The translations under genes were made by a program, and so were the position numbers. This document shows positions 1-11,400 of a stretch of DNA of 64,000 nucleotides, piece after piece (the stretch's first letter is position 1; every line of letters starts with the position of its first letter). The DNA comes from Valencia hispanica. Taxonomy: Eukaryota; Chordata; Actinopteri; Cyprinodontiformes; Valenciidae. Below the pieces are notes generated by a model. It was not told the origin of the DNA, made no database searches, and saw only the letters and a program-made list of their open reading frames with translations. The stretch spans positions 22,600,900-22,664,899 of the forward strand of contig OY747709.1 in the NCBI GenBank assembly GCA_963556495.2. The letters run 5' to 3'.

Positions 1-1986
1 AGTGGATGGTTCAGAATGTTCTCCAGCTTATTGCAGAAAAGACTGAATTAATTGAATTTGGCCTCAAAAATGCAGGCTATGAATCAGTAAACTAAACTCA
101 ATGAGGCTAAAACTTACAACTGATGCTAATAACTAAGGTGGAGGTATATACTTTTAAGATACACAAAGTGTGTTGTTTAATCACAAACCTACATTCTTTA
201 AAAACAATGCCAGGATTAGGGTTTTTTGGTCAGAACTAGACATGCTTTTATTTTCAATAGAATCAATTGAATCATATCACAGCACTCCTTATATTACAGT
301 ACAGGCTCCCTTTGTGCCAAGATAGAGTTTTACATCTGGTTATTGGTCTAAAGAGCCCTGAATGGTCTTGGACTGAATACATCTCAAAGTCTTGTTTGAT
401 ATGAACCATTGACCCCCTCAGTGACCTGTTCAGTGAGTTTTTAGAACTAAAGAACGGGAACCAGAATTTAGTTTCTATGCTGCTTAGGCCAGAACAAACT
501 TCCTGAAATGCTGAAATGTGCCAAAAATGTTAGCTTCTTCAAATGATAACTTAAAACATTCACTTCAATTTTCCAACAAATATCAAATACTTTTTATCAG
601 TTTATTCTAATGATGTGTAAGCTATTTATTTGTTATAGATTTACGAGTAGATGGTAGACAATGGTTATTTTTAAGTGATGATTATTGTTTTAATGTATTA
701 CATGGGATACTGTGAAAAAGCTCATATCCACTCATCAAAATGTATACACTAATACAAAAGCTTAATCTCATCCAGCATTAACAATGACTTCATGCACAGT
801 AATTTCTGTGGCAATACCTTTAGTTTGTTCATATTTCACAGAGCCAGGTATGATCCCTCTTGTTGTCTTCTCTTTAACTTATTCCACTTGCTCTGCTATT
901 TAGATTTGGAAACTGAGAAAGCTATGAAAATGGCTTTATTTTGCATTTTGATTAATCCTTTTCTGTATTGATTTGATCATATGTTTTGGATCATATTTCT
1001 TCTGAATGAATAAATGATTCATGTTCTGTTCCGTTTTATTCAACATGCCTAGAAAATTTAAAAGGTGAATCTTGGCATGCACTGTAAAATTGTTCTCAGG
1101 GCTTTCAAAAGAGAAAAAATCCCTCACCATCACTATCTTCCACCATGCTCAGGTATAAAATCATTTGCGACAAATCGTTTCATGCCAGGCCCATCAGCTG
1201 CATGGCTCTTGTTAAAGCCCAAGTAGTGTTTAGCTAACCACACAAATTTACATTTTTAAAAACAGAAAAAAGAAAAAAATTATTTCTCGAATGCCTTCCA
1301 AATGACCAGTTGGCATGTACGTTATCCTATGGTTGCTATAAATACTTGGTGGCCCCAAGATGCCACTCATAACTGCAGTTCTCTAGTGGTGAGCTTTGTC
1401 TGGACCAGCTTAGCAGGCTGTAGCTAAGTGTGTCACAGCATATTTATACCTCAAAAACAGGAAGTCAATAATCAAATATCAAAGGTTTCAGTTACAGTTT
1501 ATTTAATTTTTTTAGAATTGTTAAGGGTGTCAATCAGCACAGTGTTGGTGATTAAAGCGGCGAGAGGTGTGTGTGTGTGGGGGGGGGGTGTTGCGGGGGA
1601 CAATTGTTATTGCAGGACTTTATTTCTGTCTGACTAAATACACCCCAAATAAAGGGTTTCATTTTTCTTATTTTTTCTCTGTGTGATGTCATGCTACTAC
1701 AGTAAAAGATTAATTTATTTTAAGTTTTTTTTACACAGCCTTAAAATTTGTTAGCGGTATCAATATGTAAAAGTCAAAGTAAGAAAATGGCCAATTTAAT
1801 CTTTGGCAGACTTTCAGAAACAACTGTTCTGAAAATTAGGTTTGTGACCTGATTCCCAAATGCCTGCTTATTATCTTAGCTGTTCTCCTTTTGTTATACA
1901 ATCTGTGTTTCACTTATGCAGTTGGAATTAATTATTGCTGAATGGGCATCAACAGAATTTTTGTGATAAATAGAAAAGCTTACTTT

Positions 1987-2083
<97 letters not shown>
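1987..2083. repeat. (TG)n microsatellite
   Basis: An essentially pure TG dinucleotide tract of about 48 units. On the minus strand it produces artefactual His/Thr open frames that are not genes. Confidence 0.97.
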
Positions 2084-2085
<2 letters not shown>

Positions 2086-2571
2086 CTCAGTGCACAAACT
2101 GAAACAAGTGTCATCTGGTAAATCTCCCAACACCGGTTGAAGAGAAAAAAAGAAAATACATCTTTATCCATCTGTATAAAAGAGCTTGGGTGGGTTTTTC
2201 CTTCCTCTCTGAGTATATTTTAGTCACCTTTAGATGAGTAAGAAAGGCTAGATAAACTGTGGAGTGACTAATGTTATGTCACAAGAGTAGGCTTGTTTTT
2301 TGAGGTAATTAAAGATGACTTAGAATAATTGTGCAATTAAGAGCGTGTGGCTTGAATCTTTGTAAATTCCTCCCTTTGTGTTATAATAGCTGCTTTAAGG
2401 CTTGCTACTGATGAATGACTTTTAAAGTTTTAATGGTTCATTCTCATCAGCAAAGCTTATAATTGAAATCTTTATTAGAACATTTCGTATGATGTGTGTG
2501 GATGTAAAAACACATGATGGAAGAAGGGCCCACCCAGGAAGTGACTCCACCCTGCAGAGACGCACAGAACT

Positions 2572-2592
2572 CCCCCCCCCCCCCCCCCCCCC
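2572..2592. repeat. 21-base C homopolymer
   Basis: An uninterrupted run of C on the plus strand, hence G on the minus strand, inside otherwise unremarkable intergenic DNA. Its length may be an assembly approximation, since such runs are hard to sequence. Confidence 0.95.
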
Positions 2593-3249
2593 TTGCTGAA
2601 GTGAGGAGAGAGCGAGCCATGGCTCATATAGCCTCTCCGTTTGCCCCCTCTTAAAAGACTCCATTGTTCCCAACAGTCTGAGCCCAGAGTGAGCTACAGG
2701 GAGTTATGAAGCTCGCCAGAGGGGCAGAGGCTGGGGCGGGGTGGGAGGTGTTGGGTCGGTGCCTAAAACCACATAGAGGACAGGGAGCCAGACATAGAGC
2801 ATCTCTGTGCAACTCGCAGCCTACTGCTGGAGGTTTGCCTTAGCTTAACAGCGCCATATGAAAAACTCCACAACATGACACAAAAAACACACCTAACTGT
2901 CAGAGGGACCAACCGACCCAACGATCCCCAGCCGTGTGGCTCTCCATATTTGGTACTGCTTGTCTGCCAGCTTGAGAAGGGTTTTGTTTTCTCTCCCTCT
3001 CATTAATTTGAAGTACTGCTTGAATTGGCCAATCAGAGAGAGGGCAGCTGGACTGAGCCCTGGGCAACTTATTAACATTTGTATACTTCAGCTGTAAATA
3101 GAAAGTAAGTGTCATGAGACTGTAACGGTCACAAGTATATAAGGGGAAGTACAGTGGTGGTCAACAATGAGCTCAGTTGTATCCATTTTTATGGTCAGCT
3201 AATAGTAGAAATAGAGGGAGATGAGCAATTTTGTGAACTGTTTCATTTT

Positions 3250-3255
3250 TTTATT
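3250..3255 (-). terminator. Candidate pdpn polyadenylation signal (AATAAA)
   Basis: The minus strand reads AATAAA here, about 2.2 kb past the predicted pdpn stop codon. The sequence upstream of it is AT-rich with no protein-like frames, as expected of a long 3' UTR. Other AATAAA-like hexamers exist in the region, so choosing this one is inference. Confidence 0.35.
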
Positions 3256-5443
3256 GAAACTGTATGAACAAAAACACTGCAATTAAATAAAAAGGTTTGC
3301 ATGAAACACATGGCACAATTTAAAGACATCATGGCAAAGCAGACGTAACATATCATTGCAAACATTTGCAGTGTCTAAAGCCTAAATCATTAAACATTAC
3401 TCCTCTCATTCAGTGCACATATTAAACATGTTTTAAAAGCAGGCAGGGTAAGAGAAGATTATTTATACACCCAAGTAGCACAGTTACAGTTAGAAAAAGC
3501 AACAAAAATATCTGCTTAACACTGAGGACTAAAACTAAGTGCAACTATGAAATGTTATCCTGTGTGCAATCTACGGTTAACAACTGGACGACCGTTCAGC
3601 ATAAAAACAGAAGATTACACTGTCAAGCTAATTCTATTATCACGTCTAACAACCCATGGCAGCACAAAGGCCTGTGGTAGATATTCAAGGAGCAGGTCTA
3701 GTCGAGACACACTCATAACACACTTCAAAACTTTGAAATCCTCCGAGCTAGCGAGAGAATACCAGAAACAGTGGCACAAACCCTTCTGCTAAATTTCACA
3801 GATATGTATTAGGTTTTAATGTGTCAGTGTTAAAGTGGGCAGAATGTCACGGTACTCCTGCAAGCGATGGCTCCTTTTTCTGCTGCGCTCACCCTCAAAG
3901 AGCACGCCTATGGTCGGAACAACGTCTGCACGCTGTGCTTCATTCGATCGGCCTAGGTGTCGGGTATTTTGGCTGCATGAGAAACTGTTCTAACTGGTAC
4001 TCTAGAATTAATTGACTACAGTGCTGTGAAAAAGTATTTGCCCCATTACAAATTGCTTCTGTTCTTACTGTTTTTGTCACATTTAAATGTTTTAGATTAT
4101 CAAAAAAATATAACAGAAAATTTTAAAGTGAGTAATTACAAAAAGCAGTTTTTTAATATATATATTATTGCATTTATTAAGGGAAAAAACCGTCCAAAGC
4201 AACCTGGCCCTATGTATACAGTAACATGATTTGTCCCCCTGGTAAACCATGTCTTTTCTGTGTTTTTGAAAGCAAAGTTTAATTTCCCTAGCCACACCCT
4301 GGCCTGAATACTACCAAGTAATAAAGAAACTGGGCAAAAGGTGCTTCTATTGGAGTCTTCCAAGGTGAAAACCACTGCTGACCAAAAAGATGATGAACCG
4401 ATAGAATCATGAAGAAGAATGTGTTAGACTCAAGCCACTTGGTTTATACAGAACCAAATTAATTTAAAGCATACGAGTAATTCTATTTCTCAATGGCTAA
4501 ATAAAATCTAAAAGGTTTTGGAGTGGCATAGTCAAAGTCCAGATTTAAGTCCAATTGACTTGAAGTGGAATGAGCTTGAACAGCCTGTTTATGCTAAAAA
4601 ACCTTTCAATAAGGCTAATGTCAAACTATTCTTTAGCAACAAAAATTTTCTAGCAGCGATGTAAATAGCTGATTGACTTTTATTGCAACATTTAAGTGTG
4701 ACAAAAAAAGAAAAAGAACCCATAAGGGAGCATATGCTTTTTCACAGCACTGTACAACATGCTATGATTGGCTGTTCATACTGTATATTGAATATGATGA
4801 AATGCTAGTCTATGCAACCACCAGAAAATGAGAAAGTTGTTTGCTCTATCCTATGTTTCGCCACTGCATTTAATATATATATATACATACATCCTGTCAA
4901 TTTGCAACAGTATTTTCTACTTCACACCCCCACCATCCATGTGTGTTTGTTACTTTTCTCCATTTAGATGCTCTCTTCTCTAAGTTCAAAAGTAATTTAG
5001 GTTACCTACTTGACTTTAACGATGTAAGATGCCGTCCTCCAGACATAAGATAATTGCTTCTTTACTCATTAATTAACAAAATGCATTTAAAAAGCACAAC
5101 AAAACAAATCTGACAATTTTGCTGTCCTGTTGTTTCGTTCACTTCAGGGAAGAGAGAGCTTTTAATACCAGCCGCTCCTTAAGTTCAGGGAGGTAAGCAG
5201 GGGAAATAGAGATGTTGACTTATGCACCCCTCTTGTCTCACATACATTATACTACACACTTTATATATACATCAAAACACTCAACCCTCCCTGCACCCCT
5301 TGGTTTGGCATCATTTCAAGTCCAGGTTAGATTAGTTTAGTTCTGGCATTGTGCTCGTTTTAATTATCTAACTCAATGTCACAGTTCAGTAGTTTAGGAT
5401 TTCCAGAACTTTGCACGCTCCTGATGCTTGGTTGACTTTTTCC
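3256..5443 (-). other. Presumed pdpn 3' UTR
   Basis: Stretch between the predicted pdpn stop codon and the first good downstream AATAAA on the same strand. It contains no plausible coding exon. About one third of it is a Tc1-like relic (4019-4752). The extent is inferred only from the hexamer and needs transcript data. Confidence 0.4.
4019..4752. mobile_element. Degenerate Tc1-like element with terminal inverted repeats
   Basis: The left end begins CAGTGCTGTGAAAAAG and the right end is its exact reverse complement, both bordered by the TA dinucleotide that Tc1/mariner elements duplicate. The interior is about 730 bp and keeps decayed traces of a transposase, such as the region around 4515-4600 resembling the segment before the third acidic catalytic residue, with many stops. 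It is non-autonomous and dead, and lies in what appears to be the 3' UTR of the podoplanin-like gene. Confidence 0.85.
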
Positions 5444-5450
5444 TCAAGGG
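5444..5450 (-). CDS. pdpn: pdpn terminal coding exon (completes Ser, then Pro and stop)
   Basis: The minus strand shows a pyrimidine-rich acceptor ending CTACAG just before 5450. The seven coding bases CCCTTGA complete a split serine codon, add proline and end with TGA. This reproduces the YSP-stop ending of vertebrate podoplanins, the main reason for choosing this acceptor 1.9 kb from the preceding exon. So short a coding stretch cannot be proven without transcripts, but the match in phase and residues is exact. Confidence 0.75.
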
Positions 5451-8400
5451 CTGTAGAAGACAGAAGGAAAGAAAAAAATGATAAGTGGTTTTGAATCTAA
5501 TATTATACTGCTAAAATCTTGTTACATAGAATATCTAAGCTTTATGTTACTGTAAAGTTAATTCACTGGTGGTGGTAATTTTGTTTCTTTTATTAGGGGC
5601 AAGTTATAATAAAGATGGAAACTGAAAATAACTTAAACTGCAGATTTAAATAACAGATAAAAAAGGTAACAGGTAAAAAAATAGGTTACATAAGCTTTTA
5701 GTTTGTTTATGTCCTTTTAGTATACCTTACCATCAATTTTGTAGAATGACAGAAAGCAATCAAACAAAACTTAACCATTAGTTTCTGGGGGAAAAAAGTC
5801 AGATTCTAGCTCCCAGCTCCCCTCCCAGCAAACACAAACCCTCTGTTCCTGGGGATTAAATCTAGCTGTCATTATAAAACATGCCCACCTGATGACCACT
5901 GCTCATGTATACTGACACTGAGTCAATAAACAGAGTAATTTGGAGGAAAGAGAGAGTCACTTGTCACCATGAATGCCTAATTTTTTACACCTCGAAGCAT
6001 GGGACTGTGTGTCAGTTAAAGGAGGAGCTTTCACCAGGGTGTCAGAGGTGTTTTTATGGGGAGAAAATGTTTGTTACAATGAGAGTAAAAAGGTGGGCAG
6101 AGGTTACAAATCATTAGCAGAGATATTCAAATGTAGAAATTTACTGAAACAACACTGTCTTTTTTTGCAGGTTTTCTGCTCTTGGCAGACCTATGACACA
6201 CAGATGCAAAAAAACAAAAACAATTATGATCCATAATCATATATTCCCATAAGGGAAGGTAAATTCTGTGGGAAAACTGTCATTTGGAAGTGATTTTGTT
6301 TATTCTTCACAAGGAATATAGGTTTTTAAAATATGTTAAACACTTCAGACCATGTATGGCTGTTGAGAATACAATGTCAACTTATCACCACAAACCAACA
6401 AGACCCATTACATCACTTACATGATGTAATGGGTCTGTGTAATTAATGACTGAATGCCTGGCTGAACATTTAGAGAAAGCAAGAAGTCATGACTTTGAGC
6501 ACAACTTTGTTTTAACATGCATAGTAGCATCACCAAATCAGAACTGTGTATAGTTTACAGTGAACTATAGGTTACAGAGCATTGGGCATATTTTATCAAG
6601 ATCAGACAACATAGATCAAATTTTTTGTGGATTTCATGTGAAAGTAAACAAAGCTGAACAATTTTCTTAATAAAAATGTAAAAGTGTGTTGTGCACTTGC
6701 ATCCAGCCTTCTTTACTCTGATAACCCTAAAATACAATGTAACAATGTTGTGGCAGCATCATGTTGTGGGAATGCTTTTCTTTGGCATGGATAGGGTTAG
6801 ATGGTGTGAAAACACTTGACACCAGGATGGTAGGTCACCTTCCAGCAGGAAAATCTTAAACTTATAGCAAGAGCTACAGCACAAAAGTTCAGATCAAAGA
6901 TTCATGTGTGAGAATGGTCCAGTCACTGTTATCACCTACGTAAAATCTGGAAGCAGTGGCAAGATTTAAAATTGATTTCTACAGATGCTCTCCATCTAAT
7001 ATGGCAACACAGCAAAAAAAAAGAGTCAAATTTCACTCTCTTTCGAAAGTTTGAAGAGAGAGACCCCAAAAAACGTTCAGCTATAAGGTACTGACTCAGT
7101 GGGGCTAGATACGAATGGATGCTACACTTTTCAAATATTTATTTGCAAGAAACTTTAAAAATCATGCATTATCTTCTTTCAAGTTCACATTTATGTACTT
7201 CTTCCAGGTAATTTATCCCATAAAATGTATCCAAGTATGTTATTCTAACATAACAAAAGTCATAAAAGTCCAACAGGTAAAACTTAGCAAGGCACTGTTT
7301 ACATATAGTCACAGAAAGGAGATATACTTACGAGTATTTGCCCATTCTTCTCAATACTGCAATCACCACAGCAATGACAATAACCACTGCCACGATGGCA
7401 CCAATCACAATTCCCACTATCTGTGCAGTGCTCAGTCCCTCTGAAAGATAATGGTTATTTTTTAGATTCATAAATCATATTTTTTTTATTATTATGGTTC
7501 TTAAATTTGCAGACCATTACATGAGGTTTTCTATCACCTTCAGACTCAAATTTTTCGTCTGTGTTGCCATTGTCAGTCCCCTCAGTCCGGTCCTCCGGCA
7601 GCCTAGAATCTGTCGGTGCTTTGGTACTCTCAGGTAAGGGTCCATCGGTCTCTTCAGGAGCTGTGATTTCAAGAGTAGGAGCTGCAGTAGTCTCGGCAGG
7701 AAGTATAGTAATCCCAGCAGAAGCTGAAGTGTGCACAGCAGGAGATTCAGTTACTACCACAGTAGTATCAGTGATCGGATCTGGTCGTGGAGTAGAGATA
7801 TCAGTAGGGGCCTTGCTTCCATCGACAGCTCCATCAGTACTGACAACCTTAGGTAGAGCTTGTGGATTGGTGGGAGGAGGACCAGTGAAAGAAGTGTCCA
7901 GTACTGTTGTCCCAAGAGGTGTTGTTCCTTCCACCCTGAAGTCTGTGGGGTCTGTTGTGGGGCCTGAGGGAAGCAATTCCAAGAAAAATCCCAAATAAGT
8001 TGTATGCCTATATTTTCTCTTATATCTTGTATTAGATAAACTGGTAGAAACAGATATGATTGGTTGTTTTATGCTAAAGTTTCATTCACAACTATGGTCA
8101 AAAGCTGGCTTGAGGATCAGTTATCAGTTTTGTTACTGAAATGTGTGTATTTGTATAGCGATCAGTGTTTGATGAAATATGATAGTACAAGCTATTGTAA
8201 TATCTGGTTATGGAAACCCCATGGAATCACAAAGAGACAGTGAATTAGAATTTAAAATGATTGCAAAAACCCATTGAAGCAAGGAGATCCTTTGTCCTCT
8301 GTGTCTCTTTGGACTGGTCGCATAAAGTAGGTTGTTAAATTAAACTGACATTTGACACAGAGGTTCTCAAGTTTGTTTAGAAGGGTACCACAATGGGCTT

Positions 8401-11400
8401 AAGCACCATTTCTCATAACTATTGTCCCATCATCTGTGCACAGTTACCAAAGGCAGTGAGTACGCCACACCCAACGACCTCATAAAATGTACATCCTCCC
8501 TCCATTCCTCCACCCCTCCATCCTGCCTTTAGATTTGCGTCTTTTCTCAGTGTCGGGGAATGCCACATCCTCTGCCTCATTTCCTGTGGAAGGAGCACCA
8601 GTGTCAGGACAGCAGGGGAAGGGTTGTTAACCCTGAGTTGCCAGCCCACTTAAGACCTGATGCAACATGTAAGAATAAGTGGAAATATAATTAGTTTTCA
8701 AGTCATAAAAAGTACATTTGGGTAGTTATAGAAAGGCGAGGATACAGGCATGACACAAAAATAAATGAAAAAGCACCACTTTTTTAATCGCATCAAAATA
8801 TTTCATGTTAAAACCACAAAATGTCACCTTTCATCTTGTCTTGAACGATTCATAATTTCTAAAAGCATGCATTTTTTATGGGTCGCTGATATGTCTTGTC
8901 ATAACTGTGAAAAGACACATATTTATCCTTGTATCGACCATGAGCCAGCCTAATTTCAAGTTCATAATTTCCCAACCAATAGCACTTGCTTCATCTCCCC
9001 AACATCTACATCCTTCCAGCCACAACTGAAAGTTTAGCCTGGACGGCACTACTTGAAAATTAAGGAGACAGCCTTCAGCGGGGCACCAAAATTACAGCCT
9101 ACAATCCACTTTCCACTGTCAAAAAGTTGGCTTAAAAACTCCTTCTCCTCTGGAAAAGTGAAATATGGTTAGATCCACGTATCCCTCAAAACTTTCTTTC
9201 TGCTGAGAGCTGAAAAAGAGTCTTCTAAACTTAGTCACTGACATCAATGTCCCTCCAGTCTACTTTATTTAACTTCTTCTAAATGCATGAAATAATAAAG
9301 AATCCTTTAAAACATCCTAAAATAACCCTGAATGCCCTTCGCCGGCTTCATTAAGACCGGGAAGGCGAAATATAACAAAACATTTGTTCCCACTTCAGTC
9401 TGTTTGTTTGGACCGTCTGCAAATGATGATAAAATGGTCTGCGCTTCACAGACTATGGCTACACACTATGTGTAATCACCCCCCCAAAACTCTTCTAACA
9501 ATTGTTTCATTATGTACACAGTTCCCACAATTAGCTCAGAGTAGTATTTCCTTCCCACAAAAATAACCCTTGTGGGTTAATGCAGCTGCATTAGTGAGCA
9601 ACTCTGCTGCGATCTAGATCCCCTGTTCATCTTTTTTCCTTTTAATCTACTCCATCTCTCTCTCTCTCTCTGTGACCATGCTACTCCCTGAGGATAGGTT
9701 TGTTGGGGCCCAAACCTTTGAAAGAACTGACTCATTGGATGGAGGGGTGGAGATAGGAAGGTAGCGCAGAAGGAAATCACATGGGTGGGAGGGATCTTCT
9801 TTGGGTACTCAGAGATTCAAAACTGAAAAACTGAGAAACATGATGTCATGGTGAATGTGGTCTGCTTTTTGGACATGTAGGGTATAATACTGAATTTGAA
9901 CATCTAATCTTGAGCAGGTCCAGGCCTAGAACCAGACCACTGAAAATAGGTTTGCATTACCATCATCGCATTTGAGTACACCATTAAAAGGATATTTTAA
10001 TTCTGTTAGCTTTTGTGTGCATCTGAGTTTAAACATTGTTGTAACAGTGCCTTTGTCACTGTTACAATAATGTTTTTGTATCACTTTGGACCGTTAATAA
10101 GATTTGATTTGATTCCAGCTTACCCCACTTCATGTCCAAGTGATATGAAACTGCCCCCTAATCTGAGAATTAGTATGTTAGCATGAATGGGTAAATTACT
10201 CTTGTTGAATTCAACAAGGCAAAGGGTTCCAAATATAGACTTTCTCTTTGATAACATCACTTTGACCACACATACACATCCACTCACTTGGTTCCAATTC
10301 AGCATCAAGCATGCTTGAAACGGTATCTAACTAAGTGAAATGTTAGCAGATTCCCTTTTATGTTAGTGTTTGCTGCATGCTTGTTGGTCATAGTTGTCTC
10401 CACATGATTCAATGGAGGGGTTAAAGATGGCCTTTGGTGATGTGCGACATTTTGCAAATAGCTTATTTTGAAGGAGAAATTTCATCACCAAAGACACATG
10501 AAATGTAGTGTGCTTAAAGAAAGAGGCTGGGGAGCAGAGCTGTTGGCTCTGCTCCCCAGCGTTTTCCCGCTTTTTCCTGCTTTTTCCTGCTCTTTCCTGC
10601 TTTTTCCTGCTTTTTCAGTTAATTTTGATCAACTGTACACACAGTGAATGTACACCCACAAGTAAGAAAGTAGAAAGTTACTCTGAGTGGATACGATTTG
10701 GGGGAACTACTGCCCCCTAAAGGTTTGGCATGTCTATGAATGTGCTTAACAAAGCACTGTGGTTAGGTGTGGACGGAGTTTTTTTTGTTTGTTTTTTTTA
10801 CGAAGGTACATGGCTTCAAACACTCTAGAATACACACGAGGAGCCAGTGATTTTAGCAGTGGATTTTGTGTTAACTGCTAAGATGCTAGAAGCATATTAA
10901 AATTACAACTCTAATAATTGTCTTTGTTTAAAAATATTAGTAAAACGCTGTTTTACATTAAATGTTTTCTCATTTCCAGGATGGAACACTGTCATGAAAT
11001 ACTAAACAGCTGCCCTTGGCAGGAAGGCTAGAAAATATAATATTTAATGCTTTTCCCAAGGCTTTTTATAATACAATTGTTCAAAGCTGAGTATCTTATA
11101 TATTAAAGAACTAGAACAGAAATCAGAACTAGCCAATTGGTATAGGCATCTCAAAGCTTAACAAAAACCAGAGAAAAGAAATCCACCAAAAAATTATGAA
11201 TGGTGACTCTCCAATTAATGAAGTGGTTAATGTCTGATTTAAAACCAGATTAGCATCAAGAGATGTAAAGCTTCCCTTCCAAATGCTGTTTTATCATATA
11301 CATCTAAAAAAGACTCTATTTATTAATACTCTGTAGACATGAGACCACAATACATTAAAACAAAAGACATAAGCTTGTATGTAAATATGACAAAAGGTGT

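Larger units (their letters stand above)
1..3249. other. Intergenic DNA downstream of pdpn
   Basis: No open frame with protein-like composition or plausible splice context was found on either strand. The stretch is AT-rich and contains a long TG microsatellite, a short G run near 1579-1588, a 21-base C run and a relatively GC-rich patch around 2660-2800. It lies past the presumed poly(A) site of the minus-strand podoplanin-like gene. Nothing here could be assigned to a neighbouring gene. Confidence 0.6.
5451..7331 (-). other. pdpn intron 3
   Basis: Intron of 1881 bp with a GTAAGTAT donor and CTACAG acceptor on the minus strand. It contains a perfect 15-bp inverted repeat (6401-6436) and a decayed stretch around 6760-7060 resembling a Tc1-type transposase remnant. 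No other exon was recognised. Confidence 0.7.

Noticed and set aside
1894..2171. Minus-strand open frames of alternating Thr and His
   Set aside because: These are translations of the TG/CA microsatellite, not genes.
7561..7998. Plus-strand 145-codon open frame rich in Val, Ser and Gly
   Set aside because: It is the antisense shadow of the pdpn mucin exon, whose compositional bias keeps the opposite strand open.
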